64,000 nucleotides of DNA from Adhaeribacter arboris (lineage in GTDB: Bacteria > Bacteroidota > Bacteroidia > Cytophagales > Hymenobacteraceae), in NCBI RefSeq assembly GCF_003023845.1, contig NZ_PYFT01000001.1:4836001-4900000 (forward strand). Direction: 5' to 3'. The position numbers and the translations under genes were made by a program. The notes beneath the pieces were generated by a model. That model was not told the origin of the DNA. It made no database searches and saw only the letters and a program-made list of their open reading frames with translations. The first letter of the stretch is position 1. Every line of letters begins with the position of its first letter. Positions 35,328 to 44,175 of this stretch are shown one piece after another.

Positions 35328-35666
35328 TTATTTAAAAGCTTGCAGACTATCGCTACGAACCAGAATGGGTTTGCCCACAAAAGCTGCTTTTAAAATATAG
35401 CCTTCTTTAATTTCGGGAGCGCGCTTTAACCTTACTTTGTAGAAAAAATAATCGGTCGTATCCATAACCTGAAGCATTTCTTGGGGCTGCACCATGGCTA
35501 TTGCTAACCCTCTTACAGTGGGTCGGTCGTATAATTTTTCTTCAATGTTAGCTACAACTACTAATTGTTGGGTTGGCGGGTTTTCGGGTGCGGATCTTTG
35601 CTCGGTACCTGACTGGCAACTGGCTGCCAATAAGCCCAGAAGAATAAGAGCAAAAATATTTTTCAT
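35328..35666 (-). CDS. Small lipoprotein
   Basis: A 112-residue protein with a lipoprotein signal (LLGLLAASCQSG). The mature part is mostly beta-like (QLVVVANIEEKLYDRPTVRG, ATDYFFYKVRL-type alternation) and might be a small SH3-like fold, which is uncertain. It is divergent from the M16 peptidase pair. It is probably membrane-anchored in the envelope; function unknown. Confidence 0.75.
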   Translation of the reverse strand: MKNIFALILLGLLAASCQSGTEQRSAPENPPTQQLVVVANIEEKLYDRPTVRGLAIAMVQPQEMLQVMDTTDYFFYKVRLKRAPEIKEGYILKAAFVGKPILVRSDSLQAFK

Positions 35667-35874
35667 ATATTTTAAAGTTTAGCTATTTATTTTACGAAGA
35701 GTTACTTACATTTAGGCAGTTACTTAAGGTAACGTTTTCGCCCCAATCCTCCTGCAACAAAACAAACAAAAAACTTCTTCCGGCTATTATTGTCTGCTCT
35801 GAACGAGCAGTGGAGAATGTATTTCTGTATCCAAGAATTAGTAATACTTTATTCTTTAAATAATTACTTTAACT

Positions 35875-37326
35875 ATGCTTGTAAAATTTTTACTCCCGCA
35901 AAAACTTCGGTTAGCCTATTCTGCTTTCGGATTTAGTGTGATCATTGCCCTTGGCGCTTGTAGCCAAAAAGCAGTAACTACCACTACTCCCGCACCACCT
36001 ACTACTCCGGATACGGCTCCAGCCAGCCCAAAAGCTACCTACCAGGTACCCGTAGATTATTATACCCTGGATAATGGTTTAAAAGTGGTTTTATCGCCGG
36101 ATAAAACTACCCCCATTGTTACCGTAGCGGCTTATTATAACATTGGTTTCCGGAATGAGCCAAAAGATCGCACCGGGTTTGCCCACTTATTCGAACACAT
36201 GATGTTTCAGGGCTCGCAGAATTTGGGCAAGATGGAGTTTATTCAGTTAATACAGAGAAATGGGGGAGTTTTAAATGGCTCTACCCGATTCGATTTTACG
36301 AATTACTTTGAAATTGTGCCAGCTAATAAACTGGAAACTATTTTGTGGGCCGAAGCAGATCGAATGCGGGGTTTGAACATTACCCAAGATAACCTGAAAA
36401 ACCAACAGGAGGTAGTAAAGAACGAAGTAAAAGTGAATGTTTTGAATCAGCCTTACGGTGGGTTTCCGTGGCTGGATATGCCGCAGTACGCCAATAAAAA
36501 CTGGTTTAATGCGCATAACTTTTATGGCGACCTGAAAGACTTAGACGCCGCTAATCTGGATGATGTCAAAAACTTTTTTAAAACTTTTTACTCCCCTAAT
36601 AACGCCGCTTTAGTAGTAAGTGGAGATTTCGACCCTGCTCAGGCAAAAGCTTGGGTAAAGCAATATTTCGACGCGATTCCTGCAGCCGATTTGCCCCCTA
36701 AAGTTGATTTAACCGAACCCCGGCAGGAAAAAGAGCAACGGTTTGCCAAAGACGATAAATTGGCAACCAAGCCCGCACTGGCTTTTGCCTACCATATGCC
36801 TGATCGGAATACACCCGAATATTATGCTATGGGCTTACTCGACCAGATATTGATACAAGGTAATGATAGCCGCTTATATCAGGCGCTGGTGCAGGAAAGG
36901 GGCTATACCGGTAGCGTAAGTGGGGGTATTAATTCTGGGTTAGGCAATATGTTTAACTACAACGGCCCCATGTTATGGGATGGTAATCTTATTCACGACA
37001 GTAGTGTAACGGCGGATTCTATAATGGCGGTGATTGATCGGGAAATAAAAAAATTGGAAACTAATGGCATTGATCAAGCTTTGCTGGACTTAGCCATTGT
37101 AAAAATGCGCTCCAGCTTCTATGATCAAATTAGCCAAACGTATGGTTTCGGGAAAGCGGATTTACTGGCTAGTTTCGCTTTATTTGATAACAATCCGGCG
37201 CGCATAAACACTTTAGAAAATGAATTCCGGAAAGTAACACCGGAGCTCATGCAGAAAACCCTGCGCGAATACCTGCGGCCTACTAATCGTACTATTTTAA
37301 CCATTAATCCATTAGCTAAAAGTTAA
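35875..37326 (+). CDS. M16 family zinc metallopeptidase, active subunit
   Basis: A 483-residue exported peptidase with a lipobox-like signal (VIIALGACSQKA). The inverted zinc motif HLFEH (His104, Glu107, His108) is intact, with the family's later Glu in EVVKNEVKVNV. The LDNGLKVVLSPDKTTPIV start is typical. It should degrade peptides at the envelope. The next gene, 15 bp downstream, encodes the related subunit without the zinc motif, and the two probably form a heterodimer. Confidence 0.95.
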   Translation: MLVKFLLPQKLRLAYSAFGFSVIIALGACSQKAVTTTTPAPPTTPDTAPASPKATYQVPVDYYTLDNGLKVVLSPDKTTPIVTVAAYYNIGFRNEPKDRTGFAHLFEHMMFQGSQNLGKMEFIQLIQRNGGVLNGSTRFDFTNYFEIVPANKLETILWAEADRMRGLNITQDNLKNQQEVVKNEVKVNVLNQPYGGFPWLDMPQYANKNWFNAHNFYGDLKDLDAANLDDVKNFFKTFYSPNNAALVVSGDFDPAQAKAWVKQYFDAIPAADLPPKVDLTEPRQEKEQRFAKDDKLATKPALAFAYHMPDRNTPEYYAMGLLDQILIQGNDSRLYQALVQERGYTGSVSGGINSGLGNMFNYNGPMLWDGNLIHDSSVTADSIMAVIDREIKKLETNGIDQALLDLAIVKMRSSFYDQISQTYGFGKADLLASFALFDNNPARINTLENEFRKVTPELMQKTLREYLRPTNRTILTINPLAKS

Positions 37327-37341
37327 GGAGGACCTTCCATC

Positions 37342-38739
37342 ATGAAAATTGTAAATATATATTTTTTAAGCGGGGCTTTGCTGTTTAGTAGTGTGGCGGC
37401 AATGGCTCAGAAACAAACTCCACCAACGGGTGGCGAACCGCGCAACTTTACCTTACCGGCCAAGCAGGAGTTTACTTTGCCCAACGGCTTACAAGCTACC
37501 ATGGTGCCTTACGGCGAAATACCAAAAGTTACCGTAAGTTTAATGGTGCAGGTTGGCAATGTGCACGAAACCGAAAAAGAAAATGGCCTGGCCGATATAA
37601 CGGGGCAGCTTATGCGCGAAGGCACGACTAATTTAAACGCTAAACAAATTGCCGAGCAGGCAGCTCGCATGGGAGGCTCCGTAGACGTAAGCGTCGGCTC
37701 GAACCAAACAACTATTTCGGGGTCCGTTTTATCCGAGTACGGGCCAGACTTGGTAAAATTATTAGCGGATCTGGTGCAGCATCCGGCTTTTCCACCTTCG
37801 GAGATAGAACGCATTAAGAATGATTTTAAACGTAACATGAATCTGGCCCGCTCGCAACCCGGTACACAGGCTGATACCAAGTTCCGGATGGCGATCTATA
37901 AAGGGCATCCTTATGGCCGCGACTTGCCTACCGACGCGCAGATTGATGCTTTTACCGTGGAGCAAGTGCGGGATTTTTATCAGCGGCAATTTGGTGCGCA
38001 GCGCACCGGCGTGTATGTGGCCGGTAAGTTCCAGGGAGAAGCCATGCGCCAAGCTATCACCGCCGCCTTAAGTGAATGGCAACAAGGACCACCGCCGCGC
38101 ATTGAAATTGCTCAACCCATTACCAAACCCGATATGTTGCTGTTAGACCGGCCCGGCGCTCCGCAATCTACCTTAATTATTGGCTTGCCCACCATTGATC
38201 CGTCGCATCCCGATTATACCAAAATGCGGGTGATGAATTCTTTGCTGGGTGGGTCTTTTGGGTCGCGCATTACCCGCAACATCCGCGAAAATAAAGGCTA
38301 TACCTATTCGCCGTACAGCTCTATTGCTCCGCGTTACCGGGTAGCCGATTGGAGCGAACAAGCCGATGTTACTACCGAGCATACCGGTAATTCTCTAAAA
38401 GAAATTGTGAACGAAATAGACCGGCTGCAAAAAGAAGCACCTTCTCCCGAAGAATTAAAAGGCATCCAGAACTATGTGGCGGGCATATTTGTGCTGCAGA
38501 ATTCGTCGCCGGGAGGCATTATTAACCAGCTAAACTTTCTGGACCTGCATGGTCTGCCCGATACGTATTTGACTAACCAAGTGCAAGCTATTCACGCGGT
38601 AACTCCCCAAGAGGTAAAAGATTTGGCTAAAAAATATATTCGGCCCGAAGACATGACCATGGTGGTTGTAGGCGATAAAAAAGTAATTACCCCGCAGATT
38701 AAAAAGTTTCAGTCGGAGAAAAAGAAGCGGGCTTTGTAA
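37342..38739 (+). CDS. M16 family peptidase-like protein, inactive partner
   Basis: A 465-residue exported M16 homologue with a signal peptide (ending AMAQ). Where the active enzymes carry HxxEH, this one reads GLADITGQLMREGT, so it lacks the zinc site. Such subunits help form the substrate cavity. A full Shine-Dalgarno (AAGGAGG at 37325-37331) lies about 10 bp before the ATG and overlaps the previous stop, unusual among genes in this window. The pair is closed by a terminator at 38800. Confidence 0.93.
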   Translation: MKIVNIYFLSGALLFSSVAAMAQKQTPPTGGEPRNFTLPAKQEFTLPNGLQATMVPYGEIPKVTVSLMVQVGNVHETEKENGLADITGQLMREGTTNLNAKQIAEQAARMGGSVDVSVGSNQTTISGSVLSEYGPDLVKLLADLVQHPAFPPSEIERIKNDFKRNMNLARSQPGTQADTKFRMAIYKGHPYGRDLPTDAQIDAFTVEQVRDFYQRQFGAQRTGVYVAGKFQGEAMRQAITAALSEWQQGPPPRIEIAQPITKPDMLLLDRPGAPQSTLIIGLPTIDPSHPDYTKMRVMNSLLGGSFGSRITRNIRENKGYTYSPYSSIAPRYRVADWSEQADVTTEHTGNSLKEIVNEIDRLQKEAPSPEELKGIQNYVAGIFVLQNSSPGGIINQLNFLDLHGLPDTYLTNQVQAIHAVTPQEVKDLAKKYIRPEDMTMVVVGDKKVITPQIKKFQSEKKKRAL

Positions 38740-38799
38740 GGAGTTGTTGTAAGTATTATCCGTTGATGCAGAACATATAAGCAGATTTAATTATTCCGG

Positions 38800-38834
38800 A
38801 AGGCTGGGTTCTCTACCAGCCTTTCTTTATTTTG
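38800..38834 (+). terminator. Terminator after the M16 pair
   Basis: An 8-bp stem AAGGCTGG/CCAGCCTT with an 8-nt loop, followed by a T-rich tail (TCTTTATTTTG). It lies 60 bp past the second M16 gene and about 45 bp before the next small gene. Confidence 0.75.
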
Positions 38835-38878
38835 CTTACGTACAACTGAAATTCTAAAAATCAAAAGTTGCCGAAGAA

Positions 38879-39130
38879 ATGGAGAACAAGCATTTATTTA
38901 TAGTAACTACCTTATCCAACGAAAAAGTAGATTTAACGAAAGCAAAAGAACTGCGGAGTAATAATTTATTCCCGTTTGGCAAGCACAATTACGCTATTTA
39001 CCGCACTCCCGAAAATGTATTTGTAAAAGGCACGAACTCCGGCCTGGAATCACACATGCTTGATACCTACGAGATTATGGAAGAAACAACCGCCTTGCAA
39101 TACAAGCACCCTTATTTCCGGGAAGAGTAA
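38879..39130 (+). CDS. Small hypothetical protein
   Basis: An 83-residue soluble protein (MENKHLFIVTTLSNEKVDL) with an acidic end. It has no signal peptide or recognised motif. It starts at an ATG soon after the M16 terminator and is followed by a strong hairpin, so it is a single-gene unit. The normal composition and the flanking terminators support a real gene. Confidence 0.65.
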   Translation: MENKHLFIVTTLSNEKVDLTKAKELRSNNLFPFGKHNYAIYRTPENVFVKGTNSGLESHMLDTYEIMEETTALQYKHPYFREE

Positions 39131-39185
39131 AGCAAAGAAGATTAATGAATATAAAAGGCAAAATCTTAAGAAGAGAGGAAATAAA

Positions 39186-39219
39186 AAAGGGTAAACCGTA
39201 TTTTAGTGGTTTACCCTTT
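39186..39219. terminator. Bidirectional intrinsic terminator
   Basis: A 12-bp stem AAAGGGTAAACC/GGTTTACCCTTT with a 10-nt loop separates two convergent small genes. A run of six A residues precedes it (T residues on the other strand), so it suits the leftward gene best. Confidence 0.85.
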
Positions 39220-39243
39220 AATAGCTGGTAGTGTTGGTAAAAG

Positions 39244-39447
39244 TTAATTGATCCATTGACTTTGTAAGTTGTTAACTGCCGGTTTTTGTTGTACTAATTG
39301 TTTCTCCGATTCGTAATACGTTTGGTATTCATCATCGGTTAATTCATCCTGGAGGGCCATGTGAAACTTGGATAACGCGGGGTAAGTTGCGTAGCGTTCC
39401 TGCCGCTCGGCGGGATTGTCTACGTCGTAGTCATAAAAGCTTTTCAT
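39244..39447 (-). CDS. Small hypothetical protein
   Basis: A 67-residue protein starting MKSFYDYDVDNPAERQERY, rich in Tyr, Glu and Gln, and predicted helical. I prefer the ATG at 39447; the frame extends 11 codons upstream with a start of unlike composition. No signal peptide or known motif is seen. Confidence 0.6.
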   Translation of the reverse strand: MKSFYDYDVDNPAERQERYATYPALSKFHMALQDELTDDEYQTYYESEKQLVQQKPAVNNLQSQWIN

Positions 39448-39884
39448 AAAAAAAATTAGTGAAATTTTGGGAGAAAACATTTTTACTACAATTAAGCAAA
39501 AAAGTTCTGGATAATTCAGTTTATCTAAATAACTTTTTTGAGAACTTAAATGAAGGTAAGTATTTGGTAGATAAATAGTTTCTTCTATTCTAAATTTGTT
39601 GCAATAATTGCTTTTATTGATATAGGTACAATTATTTTTCTGCCATAAATTAGCTTGATGTTAGAAAGGTATTTCTTACAATTATTACATTCTTTAATGC
39701 ATATTTCTTCATTGACTTTCGGCTACTTATCATTAATCATAAGAATAAGGTGCAGTATTTAAAATATCAAGGCGGCAGTAAACGAGTCAACCGTAGATCA
39801 CCACACTAATGGAAGGTGAGGAAGAGCTTACCTTTACAAATCAGAAAAATTATTTTTGGTACCTCATTATTATATAGACAGATA
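39448..39884. other. Intergenic region, no gene seen
   Basis: This 437-bp stretch is AT-rich. It contains no convincing frame, RNA gene or repeat beyond the terminator hairpin that begins at 39885. Confidence 0.55.
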
Positions 39885-39928
39885 GAAACAAAAGCGGCTC
39901 CTACCTACGTAAGAGCCGCTTTTGTTTC
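39885..39928. terminator. Strong hairpin terminator, 16-bp stem
   Basis: Perfect arms at 39885-39900 and 39913-39928 (GAAACAAAAGCGGCTC and its complement) close a 12-nt loop. It is 17 bp past the stop codon of the leftward isomerase-like gene, which it should terminate. Confidence 0.88.
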
Positions 39929-39945
39929 ATAAAAAAGCATTATGA

Positions 39946-40848
39946 CTAATCTAATTTCTGCACGGCTTCTCTGAAATACTGTACGCTGACCGTTACATCC
40001 GGAGCGCTATTTTCCCAATTATATTCATATTCGGCGGAGAGTACGCCTTTAAAGTTTTGTCTTTTCAATTCAGCCAATACGCCGTCTACGTTCGATACGC
40101 CTTCGCCCCAATGTACGTCATGAGCATCTTTGCTTTTTTCATTCAAATCTTTGAAGTGCAGTTGAATAACGTGGCCTTCCAGTTTTTTCAAGCATTCAAC
40201 CGGGTCTAAACCAGACCGAACCCAGTGCCCGATATCGGCGCAGGCACCTAATCGTTTGCTTTGCCCTTGCATGGCAGCAATTACCACATCGGGGTTCCAG
40301 TAGCGGGAAGGGTTAGGATGGTTGTGTAAGGCCGCGTTGATACCGTATTCGTCGCAGAGTTGAGATACTAGTGGAATGAATTCCGGCTCGGGCTCCATGG
40401 TAATATTTTCCAGGCCCATATCTTTAGCAAACTGAAATAATTCCCGCCAGCCGGCCTCATCTTTAGCGCCGGTAACGCCAAACGATACCATTTTCACGCT
40501 TTTGTCCTGCAACATTTTTAAAATTTGATTTCGTTTTTCAGCGGGCATATTCGGCTCCATTTTGCCTTCAATTCCGCCGCCAATCGTTTGACCCGGAAAC
40601 GCTTCTACGTAGTTTAAGCCGCAGCTTTTAATTTTATCAATGGCTTCGGTAAAAGTAAAACGATTAAAGGTGTAAGCTTGCGCACCTAGTTTCCAACCTA
40701 ATTCGGTTTCAGGAGTTTGGCCGCTGGCTGTGGAAGCAGAGGTGGGTGCTGAGGTAGATGCAGCCGATGAAGCACTATTGTTACTGGTAGTTTTACACGA
40801 TACCGTTAAGCAGAAAACGGCAAACGTGCTTAATAAAAGTTTTTTCAT
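39946..40848 (-). CDS. Sugar phosphate isomerase/epimerase-like lipoprotein
   Basis: A 300-residue TIM-barrel protein of the xylose-isomerase-like AP endonuclease family. A lipoprotein signal (FCLTVSCKTTS) and a Ser/Ala/Thr linker precede the barrel. Metal-binding candidates are the Glu in NYVEAFPG, the His in ALHNHPNPS, the Asp/His in ACADIGHWVRSG and the Glu in VLSAEYEY. Proteins of this kind act on sugars or cyclitols, often with Gfo/Idh partners. The anchored form is likely periplasmic. Substrate unknown. Confidence 0.88.
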   Translation of the reverse strand: MKKLLLSTFAVFCLTVSCKTTSNNSASSAASTSAPTSASTASGQTPETELGWKLGAQAYTFNRFTFTEAIDKIKSCGLNYVEAFPGQTIGGGIEGKMEPNMPAEKRNQILKMLQDKSVKMVSFGVTGAKDEAGWRELFQFAKDMGLENITMEPEPEFIPLVSQLCDEYGINAALHNHPNPSRYWNPDVVIAAMQGQSKRLGACADIGHWVRSGLDPVECLKKLEGHVIQLHFKDLNEKSKDAHDVHWGEGVSNVDGVLAELKRQNFKGVLSAEYEYNWENSAPDVTVSVQYFREAVQKLD

Positions 40849-40899
40849 GAAAAGTAATTTTTTGCGGCTCTAATATACAAGAACTAACCGGAGAACAAA

Positions 40900-42231
40900 C
40901 TACCTTTTAAAGCCAAAAACTTGTTTTAGTTTATTAGTAGATTCTTTTTGAGCAGGATAAAGTTGGTTATATTGCCGCAAAAGTTCGGGTTCGTAACGCT
41001 TATAAAATTCGGGGTCAAAATTAGCTTCCCGCAGGTTTTTCAAGACTTCCTGGATGGGAGTGTTGTTTCGAATCCAACGTTCACAAACTTCGTGGCGGTA
41101 GCGAATACCCATTAAATTAAAGCCTTTTACGCGGTTACTGGCTTTGTCAAAGCAAATCCGGATTGATTTTTTGCCACTCGGGTGTTCCCAGTATAAGTGC
41201 TCTTCGTCGGGTTGGGGTTGCTGGTTTACTTCGCCGTATACCTGGTATTCAATATCAAAAAACTTGGCCGAGTTAAACCACATACCAGGGTTATAAGGTG
41301 TTTTCTGACCACAAAGCGTATGAGCCAAGGTTTCGCCGTGCATGCGGCCCGCGTACCAAAGCGGCTCCACGGATTTACGACCTAAAGGTGGCTTCTGGTA
41401 CTGCGCGCAGTCGCCAATAGCGTGTACATCCGGCACGTTGGTTTCAAAATACTCGTTTACTAGTACGCCTTTATCCAAGGCAAGGCCGCTGTCGCGCAAA
41501 AATTCAATATTGGGGTGAACGCCCACGGTTAAACCTACAAACTGACAAGGTATTTCTTCCCCGTTTTTAGTAATAATTGCTCGCACCTTACCATTTTCAT
41601 CGGGTAAAATTTGTGCTAGTTCGGTTTCCAGGCGCAGGTCTACGTGGTGGCTTTGAACGTGGCGGGCTACCATTGCTGATTCTTCAGTGGGCAATACGCT
41701 ACTCCAGAAACTTTTTTCCCGCACCAGAAAAGTAACATCAATACAGCGCGATAGAAACATTTCAGCTAATTCTACACCAATTAAACCGCCGCCTACAATT
41801 ACCGCTCGTTTTATTTGTGGCGTTAGCGTTTCCAGGTTTTCCAAATCCTGCCAGGAATATAATCCTTGCACCCCGGCGAGTTCCTGGCCGGGCCAGTTAA
41901 AAGTATTGGATTTAGAGCCAGTTGCTATTACCAGTATATCGTAGGTAACCGTATCGCCGGATTGCAGTTGAAGCTGTTTTGACGAACTATCTACCCGGGT
42001 AACGTAATCGCGTTTTAATTCAATGCGGTTTTCGGGCCAGTACCAATCTTCGAAAGGCTTCATTTGATCGGCCCGTAGGTGCCCCATGTACACGTACATG
42101 AGAGCCGTGCGCGAGAAGAAATAATCGGTTTCCGACGAAATAACCAGTAGTTGATGGTTACTTAACCGCCGGACATGCTGTGCCAGCGTAATGCCGGCAA
42201 TGCCATTCCCGATAATTACTATTTTCTTCAT
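40900..42231 (-). CDS. FAD-dependent NAD(P) oxidoreductase
   Basis: A 443-residue pyridine nucleotide-disulphide-type flavoprotein. The FAD loop is KIVIIGNGIAGITLA, the NAD(P) loop VIVGGGLIGVELAEMF, and the second FAD contact VHAIGDCAQ. Paired active-site cysteines of glutathione-reductase-like enzymes are absent, so it resembles ferredoxin- or nitrite-reductase-type reductases. The C-terminal about 100 residues (EHLYWEHPSGKKSIRICFD) are an added domain. It is cytosolic. The partner is not seen. Confidence 0.9.
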   Translation of the reverse strand: MKKIVIIGNGIAGITLAQHVRRLSNHQLLVISSETDYFFSRTALMYVYMGHLRADQMKPFEDWYWPENRIELKRDYVTRVDSSSKQLQLQSGDTVTYDILVIATGSKSNTFNWPGQELAGVQGLYSWQDLENLETLTPQIKRAVIVGGGLIGVELAEMFLSRCIDVTFLVREKSFWSSVLPTEESAMVARHVQSHHVDLRLETELAQILPDENGKVRAIITKNGEEIPCQFVGLTVGVHPNIEFLRDSGLALDKGVLVNEYFETNVPDVHAIGDCAQYQKPPLGRKSVEPLWYAGRMHGETLAHTLCGQKTPYNPGMWFNSAKFFDIEYQVYGEVNQQPQPDEEHLYWEHPSGKKSIRICFDKASNRVKGFNLMGIRYRHEVCERWIRNNTPIQEVLKNLREANFDPEFYKRYEPELLRQYNQLYPAQKESTNKLKQVFGFKR

Positions 42232-42345
42232 GCGCTGCGTTTACCAGCTCTAAGGTACGTATTTACCCGGATGTACCGCACCATTGGGCCATCTATAGTT
42301 ACTATGCTGTAATTAAAGCTAAAGTATAAAATTAATAGTTGATGC

Positions 42346-42960
42346 TTACTGCCAGCTACAAAGTAGTTGCGCTATTTCCTGCTGCATCGAAGCGCTTTTA
42401 TCTTTCGCGTACCAAAGTTGTACGTTTTGAATGAATTCTTTTTTAGTACCCGTAGGATTCGCTTTAAAAGCCCGGTATAACTCTTGCGCCGCGTCTGGTC
42501 GCGGGCCCCAAGTGCCTAATTCTTCGCCAGTGTTCGCATCGAAACAGATTAATTTAGGAATAGAGCGGGTACCATTGGTTAAATACTGGTCCATTAAATT
42601 CGGGTTTTCGTCGCGGAGCAACAATTTTAACTCGATTTTACCGGCCGAAGCTTCTGTTATTTTAGCCAGCACCGGCACATTTTGCGCCGCGTCGCCGCAC
42701 CAGGCTTCCGTTAATACTATCCACTGTAAGGATCTGGTTAATTCGGCCAGCGCTTGCTGTACTTCGGGGAGCAGGGTAGTAGTGCGGGCAATTCGGGTCA
42801 TCCTTACTTGGTTTAGTTGGGTATAAGATACCATTTTCGGATCTTGATCCGGGCCGGTAGTTTTATTTTCGGCTAGTAAGCGGTCAATTAAGGCTTCGTA
42901 TTCTGAATAAGAAAAAGATTGATCGAGGTTTACAAGCGCTTGTTTATCGAATGGTTGCAT
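42346..42960 (-). CDS. Thioredoxin family protein with a single Cys
   Basis: A 204-residue cytosolic protein with a thioredoxin-like fold. In place of the CxxC motif it has TEAWCGDAAQNVP, so only one cysteine lies at the active site. This WCGD form is a recognised subgroup in Bacteroidetes and Firmicutes. The cis-Pro region appears as GTRSIPKLICFD. It might act by glutathionylation-type or peroxidase-type chemistry rather than as a disulphide reductase; that is an inference. Confidence 0.85.
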   Translation of the reverse strand: MQPFDKQALVNLDQSFSYSEYEALIDRLLAENKTTGPDQDPKMVSYTQLNQVRMTRIARTTTLLPEVQQALAELTRSLQWIVLTEAWCGDAAQNVPVLAKITEASAGKIELKLLLRDENPNLMDQYLTNGTRSIPKLICFDANTGEELGTWGPRPDAAQELYRAFKANPTGTKKEFIQNVQLWYAKDKSASMQQEIAQLLCSWQ

Positions 42961-43151
42961 TTTATTTATTATACTAAAAAGGTTTACGTTTATAGGCAGC
43001 CTTAGAGCTTTGTCTGATAACTTTTAAAATGGCGTATTTTGTTGCCTGAATATTACTTGCAAATAGAAATAAGCCTGCTTTTAAATCATACAAATTGCCG
43101 TGAAAAAGCGTTCTGTAAACGGCTATCTTCCACTGAAAGAAGGTATTTTAT

Positions 43152-43871
43152 TTATTGATTGTTTAAACTCCAGTTATACTCGTAATATCCTAGCTGGTAA
43201 TTGCCCGGAATTTTATCGGTCCGGTAGGTATTCAGAAACGAAAGTACAGTTTGGTTATCTTTGGTAAAATCATTTTTGTACCAGTCGAAAATTTTTGAAA
43301 GCAATACTTGCCGGTTTTTAGAATTAACCCGAATAAATACCGGATTGTTTAAGGTCAGTTTAGTGCGGTTATTTAGCTGAGAATCTATTTCATCGGGAGA
43401 GTAAGCAAAACTTGCCAGCGGCGGACAACTTATTGCTGCACAGGCCAGGGCAAAATGCAGCCGGGCATCAGGGTATGGTTGTAATAACTTTTTCTTTTCT
43501 AGGTCATTCAAGGTGAGTTTTTCTCCCGCTACGGTATACAAAGTTTTATCAAAAAAGCCGGGTTTATCCATTACTGATTTTAAAGGATACAAATTACTTA
43601 CCGCCTGAATAACTAGTAAATTATAGGCATTTATATAAAACGCCTTCTTACTGTTTTCCGAAGCATTTGTCAGGTTTATACTACTAATTCTGGAGCTAAG
43701 AACTTGAATGGCTTGTCCTTCTTTTTTAATGGCGGCGTAAGCTACTTTTCCATCCGAAACGTATTTTTTTAAAAAAGCGTCGGCCTCCGAAGTAAAAGCC
43801 GGCAATATATTCTGGGCCGATAAACTTAAATGAAAGAATACGAATACAATCAGAATAGAAAATTTTTTCAT
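43152..43871 (-). CDS. DUF547 domain-containing exported protein
   Basis: A 239-residue protein with a signal peptide (FVFFHLSLSAQ). The DUF547 pattern is clear: KKAFYINAYNLLVIQAV, a middle FALACAAISCPPLASFAYSP and a C-terminal RQVLLSKIFDWYKNDF. The Cys/His residues in ARLHFALACAAISCP may form the conserved site, suggesting papain/transglutaminase-like chemistry, but activity is unproven. It should be periplasmic. No partner gene is evident. Confidence 0.9.
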   Translation of the reverse strand: MKKFSILIVFVFFHLSLSAQNILPAFTSEADAFLKKYVSDGKVAYAAIKKEGQAIQVLSSRISSINLTNASENSKKAFYINAYNLLVIQAVSNLYPLKSVMDKPGFFDKTLYTVAGEKLTLNDLEKKKLLQPYPDARLHFALACAAISCPPLASFAYSPDEIDSQLNNRTKLTLNNPVFIRVNSKNRQVLLSKIFDWYKNDFTKDNQTVLSFLNTYRTDKIPGNYQLGYYEYNWSLNNQ

Positions 43872-44175
43872 GATAAATAATAAACAGGATAACAGATAAA
43901 TCTGGTTAATAAGACAAATAGAAGTAGAAATAATTTTATGGTTATAAATTTCAGTAAAAACCAGATAATAACGAAGCTAAAAAATAGGCAATACTTGGAT
44001 TAGGTTGAGTGCTACAACATTTCTTATATCCCGGAGAATTTACTTTGATTTTTAATTTGCTAGCAATAGATTTGAAGAAGCCTGTTTGGTTGATTTAAAT
44101 ACGTATTCTGCTTGGCTTTACTTGGAGCAAAAAGCATTATCTGCAAATAAAAATTAAGGTTTAAATTCAGGAAAT
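43872..44175. other. Divergent intergenic region
   Basis: A 304-bp AT-rich gap between the DUF547 gene and the Tat-exported oxidoreductase. It presumably holds both promoters; nothing else is seen. Confidence 0.5.
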
